NCBI GenBank assembly: GCA_018384065.1
Contig: JAHAYL010000040.1
Location: forward strand, 1 to 64,000
Direction of reading: 5' to 3'
Origin: Oxalobacter sp.
GTDB lineage: Bacteria > Pseudomonadota > Gammaproteobacteria > Burkholderiales > Burkholderiaceae_D
Length of the DNA: 64,000 nt
The position numbers and the translations under genes are program-made. The notes below the pieces were generated by a model that saw only the letters and a list, made by a program, of their open reading frames with translations, was not told where the DNA came from and made no database searches. Positions 9,938-19,889 of the stretch are shown here, one piece after another; the stretch's first letter is position 1; each line of letters opens with the position of its first letter.

Positions 9938-11402
9938 TAAAGCCATGCCATCCATCCCATCGCACCTCGTGCAGAAAACCGCTTTGGCGCTCGTCTGTTC
10001 CACCGCTTTCCTGACAGGCTGTGCAGTCGGTCCTGACTATGTCCGCCCTGAAGTGGATGTCCCTGCCGCCTATAAGGAAGATGCGCTCTGGAAACTGGCA
10101 AAACCTGCTGATGAAATGCCCAAAGGTGAATGGTGGAAAGTCTTTAAGGATCCCGTCCTCAATCAGCTGATGGACCAGCTGAACCGGCAGAACCTGACCA
10201 TCATCCAAGCAGAAGCCCAATACCGTCAGGCAGCCGCCTACCTGCGGCAGGCAGAATCCGGGCTTTTCCCGACACTCGATGTTGGTGCTTCCCGCATCCG
10301 GGGCATCCATAACAGCAACAGCCGTGCCATCACCAACCAGCATGAGGTCTCAGGCACCATCAGCTGGGAAATCGATATCTGGGGTGAAATCAGACGTAGC
10401 ATCGAAGCCGGTGAAACCGGTGCCGCCGCCAGCCTTGCCAACGTGGCGGCAACCCGCCTTTCCGCCCAGGCACAGCTTGCCAAAGCCTATCTGGAACTGC
10501 GGGTCACTGATTGCCAGATTGCCCGCCTGAAAGAAAGCGAGAAACTACTCGAAGAATCTCTGCGGCTCACCCGCAACCAATACAACGTCGGCATCATTTC
10601 CGATGCCGATGTCGCCCAGGCTGAAAGCCTCTGGAAAAACGCCCAAGCTGCTACACTCGATGCCGAACTCGCCCGTGCCCAGCTCGAACATGCGATTGCC
10701 GTCAGCATCGGGCAGACACCCGCCACTTTTGCGCTTGAATCCGTTGCCGATGCCCCAGACCTGCCAACCATCCCAGCGGGCATTCCTTCGCTGATGCTCC
10801 AACGCAGACCCGATATCGCCGTCGCAGAACGGCGTGTCGCCCAGGCAAACGCTGAAATTGGTGTTGCCAAAGCCGCCTTCTTCCCTGCCCTCACCCTCTC
10901 CGCAGACGGTGGCTGGCGGCATACCTCATTCAACGACCTGTTCACCGTGCCCAACCGCATCTGGTCCATCGGCCCTTCAATCGCCCTGAACATCTTTGAT
11001 GCTGGCCTGAGACGGGCACGGAGCGATGAAGCCATCGCCGCCTATGATGAAAAAGTCGCCGCTTACCGCCAACAGGTACTGACCGCCTTCCAGGAAGTCG
11101 AAGACAGCCTTGCCGCACAGAACTACCTGCACCACGAAGCCGACCACCAGATGGCAGCTGTCAATGCCGCCAAACGTGCCGAACGCATCATGATGAACCG
11201 CTACCGGGCAGGCACCGCCAGCTATATTGAAGTCTTGACCGCCCAGAACACCCGCATCAATGCCGAGAACACCTGGTGGAGCATCCGCAAACGCCAGTTC
11301 ACCAGTGCGGCGTCACTTATCGCAGCACTTGGCGGAGGGTGGGAACAAACTCAGCCAACGCCAGCAACACCTGATGGGAAAGTTCCTTCGACTAATCCAT
11401 AG
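9915..11402 (+). CDS. RND efflux outer-membrane factor, OprM/NodT-type lipoprotein
   Basis: The 495-residue outer-membrane channel subunit of the pump. A signal peptide ends in the lipobox LTGC (Cys about 36), so it is probably lipid-anchored. [18 protein letters not shown] is the classic N-terminus of the NodT/OprM family. Two TolC-type repeat domains follow, each with long amphipathic helices; motifs include GELDIWGE-like [12 protein letters not shown] and [10 protein letters not shown]. The start overlaps mdtC by 23 nt, so translation is probably coupled. A dedicated outer-membrane factor in the operon means the system need not borrow TolC. Confidence 0.93.
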   Translation: MKLKTMLDKAMPSIPSHLVQKTALALVCSTAFLTGCAVGPDYVRPEVDVPAAYKEDALWKLAKPADEMPKGEWWKVFKDPVLNQLMDQLNRQNLTIIQAEAQYRQAAAYLRQAESGLFPTLDVGASRIRGIHNSNSRAITNQHEVSGTISWEIDIWGEIRRSIEAGETGAAASLANVAATRLSAQAQLAKAYLELRVTDCQIARLKESEKLLEESLRLTRNQYNVGIISDADVAQAESLWKNAQAATLDAELARAQLEHAIAVSIGQTPATFALESVADAPDLPTIPAGIPSLMLQRRPDIAVAERRVAQANAEIGVAKAAFFPALTLSADGGWRHTSFNDLFTVPNRIWSIGPSIALNIFDAGLRRARSDEAIAAYDEKVAAYRQQVLTAFQEVEDSLAAQNYLHHEADHQMAAVNAAKRAERIMMNRYRAGTASYIEVLTAQNTRINAENTWWSIRKRQFTSAASLIAALGGGWEQTQPTPATPDGKVPSTNP

Positions 11403-11570
11403 TCAGAACAGGAACCATCAAAAAATCCACCTAATGAGACTGTTCATTTCATTGGATGATATAGCCAACAGACACATATCCATTACGGTTTATAAGCGCC
11501 TGCCGAACCTAGCATTAAGGACTGTTCTGATAAGCCAAGACAGCCCTTCTGACAAATCAATAAAGACTGT

Positions 11571-12428
11571 TTAGAAGGAACTCCGCCGTTTAGCAGCTTT
11601 TTCACGTGCCTTACGCAGTTCTTCTTTCTTCTTCGCTTCTTTTTCTTTGCGTTTTTCCGCATCCTGGCGGCGCTTTGCCGTCTTGGCGCGGTTTTCCTCG
11701 ACTTCTTTCAGGCGTTTTTCTTTGACTTTCTGCTTCTCTTCGTAAGCTTTGACATTCTCTGCCTTTTCTTTCGGGGTCATCAGGTTACCGCGATGTTTTT
11801 CTTTCGGATTATCTGTGATGCCACGGGCAGCAAGTTCACGTTTCTTTTCTTTTTCCTGAACCCGTTTCAGCTTTTCATTATGTGCTTTGATATTTTCATA
11901 ACGGTCAGGGGCATCAACAATCTCGTCCATTTCATTGATGTCCCGCTGGAGGTCACTCTGGCGGACATCATTTGCGCGTTTGTAACGTTTTGCCTCGACT
12001 TCAAGGAAACTCAGCGCCCTGGCATCGGTACGTTTCCGGGCCTCTGCCTCTTCATAGCACGAATAAACAAGAAACTTGTCATTACAGATCAACTTTTCGT
12101 TATAAAGCCTTGCTTCAATATTCTTTTTTTCCTGATCGACAACCTCAAGAACCTCATCGGCTTTTTCTAAGGAACCGATGGCATTGGCAGGATAATGGTC
12201 AAGGATCCGCTGGACTTCTTCTCGTGGCTGTTCTTTCGGCAGCATACTGTCTTCCAGTACACTCTTTGACGCGCATCCTGAAAGGCAAACCGCCAATGGC
12301 AGAAGCAGGACTGCCGATATACGCACCTTGGCAGCTGCATAAGCAGCTGCCTGCATCAATATCTTTTTCACTGTCTTGACTGCAACTGCTTTGTATTCTG
12401 ACAGCTTCACACTCTGCTCCTGCACCAT
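11571..12428 (-). CDS. Hypothetical lipoprotein with long charged C-terminal region
   Basis: A 285-residue protein with a hydrophobic segment ending in the lipobox LSGC (Cys about 52). The Met at residue 25 would give a more ordinary signal peptide, so the start is uncertain. The middle part has two Cys (LICNDKFLVYSCYEEAEA) and resembles conserved hypothetical lipoproteins of Burkholderiales, but I know of no function. From about residue 170 to the end it is almost entirely Lys, Glu and Arg and should form a long charged helix or disordered tail. It is convergent with the efflux operon. Nothing suggests it belongs with lpdA, although it lies just downstream on the same strand. Confidence 0.75.
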   Translation of the reverse strand: MVQEQSVKLSEYKAVAVKTVKKILMQAAAYAAAKVRISAVLLLPLAVCLSGCASKSVLEDSMLPKEQPREEVQRILDHYPANAIGSLEKADEVLEVVDQEKKNIEARLYNEKLICNDKFLVYSCYEEAEARKRTDARALSFLEVEAKRYKRANDVRQSDLQRDINEMDEIVDAPDRYENIKAHNEKLKRVQEKEKKRELAARGITDNPKEKHRGNLMTPKEKAENVKAYEEKQKVKEKRLKEVEENRAKTAKRRQDAEKRKEKEAKKKEELRKAREKAAKRRSSF

Positions 12429-12499
12429 TGATCCAATTTTTCTGTCTGTAGGCGAAAAATTTGATTTTACCGCAATTACCTGCTTTCCTGTCTGACCTG

Positions 12500-13924
12500 T
12501 TACAGATTCAGTGCCCTGGACTGCACATTCAGGGCAGACTCACGGACTGCTTCGGAAAGTGTTGGATGGGCATGGCAGATACAGGCGATGTCTTCTGACG
12601 AGGCATGGAAAGCCATTGCCATCGCTGCTTCCGCCACCAGTTCAGAAACATTGGGACCAATCATATGGACACCCAATACCTCACCAGTCCTGGCATCTGC
12701 AATGGTTTTGACAAACCCTTCGGTGCTGCCCATCGTCCTTGCCCGTCCGTTTGCCATGAACGGGAATTTCCCAACCTTGATATCCCTGCCTGCCGCTTTG
12801 AGGACCTCTTCTGTCTGACCAACCCAGGCGATTTCCGGATGGGTATAGACCACCCAAGGTATCAGGTTGAAACCGACTTTGGCAAATTTCCCAGCAATGC
12901 GTTCAGCAACGGCAACGCCTTCTTCTTCTGCCTTATGTGCCAGCATCGGTCCCCTGACAACATCACCGATAGCCCAGACATTCTTGACATTGGTCCGGCA
13001 CTGGTCATCAACCTGGATAAATCCCTTGTCATTTGCGGCCAGACCGATGGACTCGATGTCCAAGCCTTCTGTGTTGGGCACCCTGCCAATGGAGATAAGT
13101 ACTTTGTCAAAGGTATCTTTCTTCATTTCCCCCTGAGAGGTACTGTATCGGATCACCACATCATCTACTGTTTTCTGGACAGACTGCACAGAAACCCCTG
13201 TCTGCAGGTTCAGTCCTTGCCGGACAAGCTGTTTCTGGGCTTCTGCTGCAACTTCCCTGTCTGCACCAGACAGGATGGCAGGCAATGATTCAAACAGGGT
13301 CACTTCAGCGCCAAGCCGCCGCCAGACAGAACCCAGCTCCAGTCCGACGACACCGGCTCCGATGACCGCCAGTGTTTTGGGCACGGTTTCCAATGCCAGT
13401 ACTCCGGTATTGGAAAGGATGACTGATTCATCGAAAGGCAGGTTCTGCCAAGCCTTGGGCTTGGAACCGGTCGCGATGATCAGATGGGTAGCCATCAACT
13501 GCTGTGGTGTGTCCGAAGCAACTTTCAGGCAGTAGCCGGTTCCCTCCCTGCCGGCAATCTGGGCTTTACCGGAAATAAAGGTGATGCGGTTTTTCCGGAA
13601 CAGCCAGAGGATACCTTCATTCGTCTGTTTGACGATGGCGGCACGGCGGGACTGCATCTGTGGCATATCCAGACGGATATCGCCAACCTGGATGCCGAAT
13701 GATGGGAAAACCGTCTTTGTTTCTTCATATCTGGCAGATGCCTCAAGCATCGCCTTGGAAGGGATGCAACCGACATTGGTGCAGGTTCCCCCGGGTGCTG
13801 GCTTGCCATCAATCTGCCAGTCATCTATGCAGACAGTCTTCAACCCAAGCTGTGCACACCGGATGGCAGCAGTATAACCACCAGGTCCTGCACCGATTAC
13901 TGCGACATCATATACTGGTTCCAT
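12500..13924 (-). CDS. lpdA: Dihydrolipoyl dehydrogenase (E3)
   Basis: A flavoprotein that reoxidises dihydrolipoamide with NAD+ in the 2-oxoglutarate dehydrogenase complex. The start at 13924 (MEPVYDVAVIGAGPGG) behind an AGGA gives 474 residues, the usual length; the track start is too early. The FAD-binding GAGPGG is at residues 11-16, and the redox-active disulfide is Cys48-Cys53 in CTNVGCIPSK. The NAD motif GAGVVGLELG and the C-terminal HAHPTLSEA, carrying the His of the His-Glu dyad, are present. It lies 10 nt downstream of sucB in the sucA-sucB-lpdA operon. Confidence 0.97.
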   Translation of the reverse strand: MEPVYDVAVIGAGPGGYTAAIRCAQLGLKTVCIDDWQIDGKPAPGGTCTNVGCIPSKAMLEASARYEETKTVFPSFGIQVGDIRLDMPQMQSRRAAIVKQTNEGILWLFRKNRITFISGKAQIAGREGTGYCLKVASDTPQQLMATHLIIATGSKPKAWQNLPFDESVILSNTGVLALETVPKTLAVIGAGVVGLELGSVWRRLGAEVTLFESLPAILSGADREVAAEAQKQLVRQGLNLQTGVSVQSVQKTVDDVVIRYSTSQGEMKKDTFDKVLISIGRVPNTEGLDIESIGLAANDKGFIQVDDQCRTNVKNVWAIGDVVRGPMLAHKAEEEGVAVAERIAGKFAKVGFNLIPWVVYTHPEIAWVGQTEEVLKAAGRDIKVGKFPFMANGRARTMGSTEGFVKTIADARTGEVLGVHMIGPNVSELVAEAAMAMAFHASSEDIACICHAHPTLSEAVRESALNVQSRALNL

Positions 13925-13934
13925 GCGCGTCCTT

Positions 13935-15197
13935 TCAGAGGTCAAGCAGCAGTTTTGCTGGATCTTCCAGTGTTTCTTTAATGGTCCGCAATGCCAAGAC
14001 GGCTTCCCTGCCATCAATCAGACGATGGTCATAAGACAATGCCAGATAATTCATCGGACGGATGACAATCTCTCCGTCCTCGACAACTGGACGGTCCTTG
14101 GTCGCATGGATGCCCAAGATAGCAGACTGCGGTGGATTGATGATGGGTGTCGAGAGCATCGAACCGAAAACCCCTCCGTTGGAGATGGAGAAGGTTCCGC
14201 CTGTCAGGTCCTCAATGGTCAACTGGTTGTTCTGCGCCTTGTCGGACAGTTCATGGATTTTCTGCTCAATCTCGGCGATTGTCATCAGGTCAGCATCACG
14301 CAGGATCGGTACAACCAGTCCCCGCGGTGAGCTGACGGCAATCCCGATATCGAAATAACCATGATAGACGATATCGTTGCCATCAATCGAGGCATTGACA
14401 ATCGGATACCGCTTCAGGGCAGCAACCACCGCTTTCACAAAGAAGGACATGATTCCCAACCGCACCCCATGTTCTTTCTCAAAAGCCTCCCCGAATTTCC
14501 TGCGGAGGTCCAGCACCGGTTTCATGCTGACTTCATTGAATGTGGTCAGGGACGCGGTTGACTGCTGCGACTGAATCAGGCGTTCTGCGATACGGGCGCG
14601 CAGCCGGGTCATCGGAACCCGGTTCTCAATCCTGTTGGAAGTCCCATAAAAAGTCTGCTGGTCAACTGTACCCGATGGCTGCTGGGACTGCAGTGCAGGC
14701 GATACGACCGATGGCGCCGGTGTCTGTGCCACTGAGTCCTCAAGGACACGTTGGACGTCGGCAACCGTTATCCTGCCCCCCTTACCGGTCCCCTTCAGCT
14801 GGGAAGGGTCAAGGGCATTCTCTGCAATCATCTTTTCAGCTGCCGGCATTACAATCCCTGCTGGATAATCATCAGATGGCGGGATTTCAACTGAAACCGG
14901 TTCTTGGGTGCCGCCAACAGCAACCGGTTGAACAGGCTCAGGCAGATCAATGACCACAGAGGTATCTACGGTTGCAATCACTTCACCAGAATGCACGATA
15001 GAACCGTTTTCCTTGAGGATTTCAGCCAACACACCATTTCCCGGACAAGGCAGTTCCAACACCACCTTGTCTGTTTCGATATCGACCAGGTTCTCATCCA
15101 GACGGACAGGTTCTCCGGCTTTCTTATGCCATTCCAACAGGGATGCCTCAGTAACGGACTCTGAGAGCTGGGGGACTTTCACTTCCAATAATGCCAT
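13935..15197 (-). CDS. sucB: Dihydrolipoyllysine-residue succinyltransferase (E2 of 2-oxoglutarate dehydrogenase)
   Basis: The core E2 subunit, which transfers succinyl groups from lipoyl-lysine to CoA. The start [15 protein letters not shown] at 15197 follows GTGGAG and gives 420 residues. It has one lipoyl domain with the modified Lys near residue 44 ([10 protein letters not shown]), then a peripheral subunit-binding domain at about 115-150 ([13 protein letters not shown]) after a flexible linker. The acyltransferase domain ends with the catalytic [12 protein letters not shown]. It sits 24 nt downstream of sucA and 10 nt upstream of lpdA. Confidence 0.97.
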   Translation of the reverse strand: MALLEVKVPQLSESVTEASLLEWHKKAGEPVRLDENLVDIETDKVVLELPCPGNGVLAEILKENGSIVHSGEVIATVDTSVVIDLPEPVQPVAVGGTQEPVSVEIPPSDDYPAGIVMPAAEKMIAENALDPSQLKGTGKGGRITVADVQRVLEDSVAQTPAPSVVSPALQSQQPSGTVDQQTFYGTSNRIENRVPMTRLRARIAERLIQSQQSTASLTTFNEVSMKPVLDLRRKFGEAFEKEHGVRLGIMSFFVKAVVAALKRYPIVNASIDGNDIVYHGYFDIGIAVSSPRGLVVPILRDADLMTIAEIEQKIHELSDKAQNNQLTIEDLTGGTFSISNGGVFGSMLSTPIINPPQSAILGIHATKDRPVVEDGEIVIRPMNYLALSYDHRLIDGREAVLALRTIKETLEDPAKLLLDL

Positions 15198-15221
15198 CTG
15201 TTTCTCCACGATTCTGGTTGT

Positions 15222-18086
15222 TCAGCGGGTTATCACAAATTGTTTCACCGGACCAAAGGCCGCCTCAACAAGGTCTTTCTGCTGCTGAAGGTGTTTCTGG
15301 AAATAGCCGACCGCAGGGGATGATGAGGCGGGACGGCTGGAGCAGGACAGTTTCTGTCCTGCCTGCATACAATCATAGACTGGTTTCACCATCTGTAACC
15401 ATGCCCCCTGGTTCCTCGGCTCATCCTGCACCCAGATGATTTCCGTCAGTGCCTTGTGTTTCTGAAGTTCTGCCACGAGGCCATCATGCGGGAAAGGATA
15501 CAGTTCTTCCAGCCGGACAATGGCAACGTCTTTCCGTTTCAACTCTTCCCGTTTATGCAGCAGGTCATAATAGACTCGGCCAGTGCAGAGCAGTATCCTT
15601 GTGACACCGATGTCCTGGATACTGGCATCCGTTTCTCCCAAGACCGGCATGAACCGCCCTTCCGCAAGTTCAGACAGGGAAGATGTGGCATCCTTACTTC
15701 GGAGCAGGGATTTCGGTGTCATAACAATCAACGGCCTGCGCTGCATCCTGAGCATCTGGCGCCGGAGGACATGGAAAATCTGTGCCGCCGTCGTCGGCTG
15801 GACAATCTGGACATTGTTGTCTGCGCAAAGCTGCAGGTAACGTTCAAGGCGGGCAGAAGAATGTTCTGGCCCCTGCCCTTCAAAACCATGCGGCAGCAGC
15901 ATGACCAGACCGCACATCCGTCCCCATTTCGCTTCACCGGATGTGATGAACTGGTCAATGACCACTTGGGCACCGTTGGCGAAATCACCGAACTGGGCTT
16001 CCCATAATGTCAGGGTATTCGGCGATGAAGTGGCATAACCATATTCAAATGCCAGGACAGCCTCTTCTGAAAGGACTGAGTTGATGACGGTGAAATCTGG
16101 CTGGTCAGGGGCAATATGCTGCAACGGGACATAAACCAGGCTGTTGATTTCATCCGGTTCCTGGTCATGCAGCTCTGCATGGCGATGGACGAAGGTTCCC
16201 CTGCCCGAATCTTCCCCAGTCAGCCTGACTGCATAACCGGCAGTCAGTAACGAGGCATATGCCAGATGCTCCGCCATCCCCCAATCGACCGGCATGTTGC
16301 CTTTCCCCATCTCAATCCGGTTCCTGATGACCCGCTCGACCAGAGGATGAAGCTGCAGCCAGTCAGGCATATCGGTGATACGTTCCGCCAACCGCTGCAG
16401 TTCGCTGACCGGGACAGCTGTCACGATATCACCGCCCTCGGTGCCCTGATGCTGGAGGATGGACTGCCACTGCAATGCAGACTGTGTCTGGGCATTGGTC
16501 AGGACTGGATTGACAACTGGTTCACCGGCATCCATCTTCGCCCGGTAAGCGGCAATCATCGCCTCCTCTTCTGCTTTCTGGATGATGCCCTGTTCAATGA
16601 GTTTTTCCGCATAAAGCCTGCGGACGCCAGGATGTGCATCAATCCGCCTGTACATCAATGGCTGGGTCATAGCAGGCGTATCCTGTTCGTTGTGCCCCAA
16701 TTTGCGGAAACAGACGATGTCAAGGAAAACATCCTTCCGGAAAGCCATCCTGAAATCGAGTGCTATCTGGGCAGCGAGGACAACCGCCTCTGGATCATCC
16801 CCATTGACGTGCAGGACCGGTGCCTCAATCATCTTTGCAATGTCGGTGCAGTACAGTGAAGAACGGGCATCACGGGGATCGGATGTTGTGAAACCAATCT
16901 GATTGTTGACCACGATATGCACGGTTCCACCAGTGCCATAACCGCGTGTCTGCGCCATGTTCAGGGTTTCCTGTATCACCCCCTGTCCTGCCATGGCAGC
17001 ATCACCATGGATCAGGACTGCCATCGTCTGGGTACCGTCAGCATCCCTGCGGTGCATCATACGGGCTTTGGTTGAACCTTCAACAACAGGATTGACAATC
17101 TCAAGATGGGATGGATTGAATGCCAATGACAGATGGATGGGACCACCCGGTGTGGAGATATCCCTGACAAACCCCTGATGGTACTTGACATCACCGGCCG
17201 ACAGGTCACTGCCCTGCTGGATGCCTTCAAACTCGGCGAAAAGCTCTGTAGGCTGCTTCCCCATCACATTGACCAGGACATTCAGGCGCCCCCGGTGCGC
17301 CATCCCCAAGACGATTTCCTGGATGCCTTTCTGTCCCGCGCGCTGGACAACCTCATCCAACGCGGGAATCAGGCTCTCGCCTCCTTCCAACGAAAAACGC
17401 TTCTGACCGACATAACGGGTATTCAGGTAATGCTCCAACCCTTCAGCCGCTGTCAGGTCTTCCAGGATATGGCGCTTCTGCGGAACCGTGAACTCAGGGT
17501 TGGTACGGATGGATTCCAACCGTTCCAGCAACCAGCGTTTCTGGGCATGGTCACTGATGTACATGAATTCAGCACCGATGGTCTGGCAGTAGGTTTCCTT
17601 CAGGTAGCGGATCAAGTCTCCAAGCGTGGCGTTTTCTGGTCCGAACCAGGTGTTGCTGATATTGAACGTCATGTCCATGTCTGCATCGGTCAGTCCATAG
17701 AAGGCAGGATCAAGTTCTTCAATCTCAGGCAAGGGATGCCGTTCAAGCGGATCAAGCTTCGCCCTGAAAGTCCCCAGGAAGCGGTAAGCCGATATCAGGC
17801 GCTGGACAGCGATGCGCTTACGTGCCAGTTCCGGATTCCCTGATGAGGCGACAATCCTGACAGGCGAATGTTTTCCCCGTTCCAGATACGCCGCCAGTAC
17901 CGGTGCATGGTTGATATCAGCCCTGGAACTGCCGTCTGATGCAGGGGACGCCTGCATGCTGCTGAAATAATCGCGCCAGTTCTCTGGCACAGAGGCGGGA
18001 TTTTCAAGCCACGATTCATACAGGGCTTCAATATAGGGGGCATTGCCTGCAAAGAGATAAGAATTCTGTCGATATGCCTGCATCAT
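15222..18086 (-). CDS. sucA: 2-oxoglutarate dehydrogenase E1 component
   Basis: The 954-residue thiamine-diphosphate enzyme that decarboxylates 2-oxoglutarate and reductively succinylates E2. It has the N-terminal E1o helix (SYLFAGNAPYIEALYESWLE), the HRGRLNVLVNVMGK motif, HGDAAMAGQGV, the ThDP/Mg motif starting GDDPEAV with RKLGHNEQD following, and the transketolase-type C-terminal half. Start ATGATG at 18086 lies behind AAAGGCGATGAG. It is the first gene of the operon, transcribed away from the zinc-ribbon gene. Citrate synthase lies about 5 kb upstream on the same strand but is not in the operon. Confidence 0.97.
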   Translation of the reverse strand: MMQAYRQNSYLFAGNAPYIEALYESWLENPASVPENWRDYFSSMQASPASDGSSRADINHAPVLAAYLERGKHSPVRIVASSGNPELARKRIAVQRLISAYRFLGTFRAKLDPLERHPLPEIEELDPAFYGLTDADMDMTFNISNTWFGPENATLGDLIRYLKETYCQTIGAEFMYISDHAQKRWLLERLESIRTNPEFTVPQKRHILEDLTAAEGLEHYLNTRYVGQKRFSLEGGESLIPALDEVVQRAGQKGIQEIVLGMAHRGRLNVLVNVMGKQPTELFAEFEGIQQGSDLSAGDVKYHQGFVRDISTPGGPIHLSLAFNPSHLEIVNPVVEGSTKARMMHRRDADGTQTMAVLIHGDAAMAGQGVIQETLNMAQTRGYGTGGTVHIVVNNQIGFTTSDPRDARSSLYCTDIAKMIEAPVLHVNGDDPEAVVLAAQIALDFRMAFRKDVFLDIVCFRKLGHNEQDTPAMTQPLMYRRIDAHPGVRRLYAEKLIEQGIIQKAEEEAMIAAYRAKMDAGEPVVNPVLTNAQTQSALQWQSILQHQGTEGGDIVTAVPVSELQRLAERITDMPDWLQLHPLVERVIRNRIEMGKGNMPVDWGMAEHLAYASLLTAGYAVRLTGEDSGRGTFVHRHAELHDQEPDEINSLVYVPLQHIAPDQPDFTVINSVLSEEAVLAFEYGYATSSPNTLTLWEAQFGDFANGAQVVIDQFITSGEAKWGRMCGLVMLLPHGFEGQGPEHSSARLERYLQLCADNNVQIVQPTTAAQIFHVLRRQMLRMQRRPLIVMTPKSLLRSKDATSSLSELAEGRFMPVLGETDASIQDIGVTRILLCTGRVYYDLLHKREELKRKDVAIVRLEELYPFPHDGLVAELQKHKALTEIIWVQDEPRNQGAWLQMVKPVYDCMQAGQKLSCSSRPASSSPAVGYFQKHLQQQKDLVEAAFGPVKQFVITR

Positions 18087-18206
18087 CTCATCGCCTTTCT
18101 CTTCTGGTAATGGGAGCTTTCCTGACAGGATGTGCCATCAGGAAACATCTTTTGATTATACCCTGTCCAGTTGATGAATCTGCATCAGGTTCTCCGAGAC
18201 TGCCAG

Positions 18207-18240
18207 AAAAAACGCCAGGACCATTGCTGGCTCTGGCGTA
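18207..18240 (-). terminator. Intrinsic terminator after the zinc-ribbon gene
   Basis: On the minus strand, ACGCCAG and CTGGCGT pair around a loop and are followed directly by a T-run (GCGTTTTTTC). It lies just past the stop of the 18268-19836 gene and separates it from sucA. Confidence 0.7.
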
Positions 18241-18267
18241 TTTCCAAGTATCAGCTTCTACCCCAGA

Positions 18268-19836
18268 TCATGGGACAAACTTCTGGACTTCAGCAGTCAG
18301 CCTCTCAAGCCGCTGTGCTGTACAGCTCAGATAAACGGTTTTCTGGGTCATGCCATCAGAGGTCCCGGTTGCCGCTTTCTTGCAGAATTCACTGATCTGT
18401 TTGCCAGCATTCTGAACCTTGGATATCAGGACAGCTTTCTTTTCAGCTGGCACCTGCTTCCAGGTGTTTGTGAATTTTTCATTTGCCATCTTGTTGAGAC
18501 GGATGGCAGCCTCAAGGTCTGACTGCTGTGCCACCTTGCCTTGTGGAGCAGCCAGGGAATTGACTTTGGCATCATTGCTGTTCGTCGAAGGAGCAATCTT
18601 GGCTGGTCTTGGCTTGACCACAGCAGGCGCATGCTTGGTCGGGAAAGCATTCTGCAACCCGCATGAAATCCCAAAACACGCCAGTGGCAATACCGGCAGG
18701 ATAATCAGGTCAAAAGCCGTCAACGACAGCAGGAGCGGCTTATCCGGTGCTTTCAGATGCTGCGATATCGACTCGGCATCCTCATTGGAAATGTTGTTCG
18801 ATATCTGGTAATTGGTCAGGCTGCGCTGTTTCAGCTTGCGGGAATAGCTTTTGATGCTGGCACGGCGCAGGATCCAGAACAGGAACATGACCACAATCGG
18901 AATCACGAATGCCCACCAGGTATAGGTTTCCTTGAAAAGGAAATAACCGGCAATGGCACCGATGACTGTACCAATCCATGGGATATGCCCCATATGGATT
19001 TTCTTGCTGCGTTCCGTATCCACAGGCAGGGCATCGCCTGAGTACACACCATCATCAGTCCCATCACACCAGACAGTGTATTCATTGCCCTTGTATTCAA
19101 AGGTCATTTCACCGACAGGGACAAGGATAGGCACGGATTCTTTCTGGACCTCACTCTTCCACCGCCAGTCACGCTGACGGTCACCTTGGGCATGTTTATA
19201 GATGTTCTGCTCAATGATGGCATTGACTTTGTTCTCGCCATCCTGCCGATAGATTTCCTCTGCTGTTGCTGCAAACTCGCTGACCTCAGAGTTGATGAGA
19301 TACGCTGGGTCATAGTTTTTCAAATTCTCAAGTCCGGAAGAGCTTTCGACCATCGCGACAACCTGTCCAGGAAGCGGCTCCCCAGCATAGGACATGACCC
19401 TGAAGTCCCCGAAATCCTGACCATTGGCAGGCCGCCAGTCTGTCACAGTCCGGCTCTGTACCTTTCCGTTGACCATATAGCGTTCTGTCCGGTCATAGCC
19501 GAATGATGCCGTCCAGACAGCCTGGTAATGTCCATCAAAGACATAGCAGGGAACATACCGGAGCCTGGTCTTGGTGAAAGTCGCATAGTCAAGGATGTCG
19601 TCAGGCGCATCCTCTTGGGAGAACATATACTTGTAAGCCGCATTCTGAAGCTGTTGCCGGTCAATCGTCATCGGAACGATATACCGGGAATCATTGGAAT
19701 GCGGCGTTTCCCTGCCGGTTGCGATATCAACCTGGGCACCACAATACGGACACTGCAAAGCCTGTGCGCCAGGGGCATATTCAAGTTTTGCTCCACAGGC
19801 GGTACAGGTATATTGTGGTTTCTGGGATGTTTCCAT
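18268..19836 (-). CDS. Zinc-ribbon membrane protein, YdjG-like, with LprI-like C-terminal region
   Basis: A 522-residue protein starting behind AGGAAGAG. The N-terminus is a treble-clef zinc ribbon with Cys11/Cys14 (CTAC) and Cys29/Cys32 (CPYC). A long central domain includes WTASFGYDRTERY. Three probable membrane segments follow: a pair near 289-325 (WIGTVIGAIAGYFLF and WAFVIPIVVMFLFWI) and one near residues 375-395. The last 80 or so residues, with two Cys, resemble the LprI/DUF1311 lysozyme-inhibitor type. The zinc ribbon plus membrane domain matches the B. subtilis YdjG class, which partners an SPFH protein, and an SPFH gene lies 2.3 kb upstream on the same strand. The gene is 53 nt downstream of a small membrane-protein gene. 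Function is inferred from this context only. Confidence 0.75.
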   Translation of the reverse strand: METSQKPQYTCTACGAKLEYAPGAQALQCPYCGAQVDIATGRETPHSNDSRYIVPMTIDRQQLQNAAYKYMFSQEDAPDDILDYATFTKTRLRYVPCYVFDGHYQAVWTASFGYDRTERYMVNGKVQSRTVTDWRPANGQDFGDFRVMSYAGEPLPGQVVAMVESSSGLENLKNYDPAYLINSEVSEFAATAEEIYRQDGENKVNAIIEQNIYKHAQGDRQRDWRWKSEVQKESVPILVPVGEMTFEYKGNEYTVWCDGTDDGVYSGDALPVDTERSKKIHMGHIPWIGTVIGAIAGYFLFKETYTWWAFVIPIVVMFLFWILRRASIKSYSRKLKQRSLTNYQISNNISNEDAESISQHLKAPDKPLLLSLTAFDLIILPVLPLACFGISCGLQNAFPTKHAPAVVKPRPAKIAPSTNSNDAKVNSLAAPQGKVAQQSDLEAAIRLNKMANEKFTNTWKQVPAEKKAVLISKVQNAGKQISEFCKKAATGTSDGMTQKTVYLSCTAQRLERLTAEVQKFVP

Positions 19837-19889
19837 AAGCTCTTCCTTTTTCTCTCAGCAGCATGCAGGGACACCGCCCGGCATGACTG

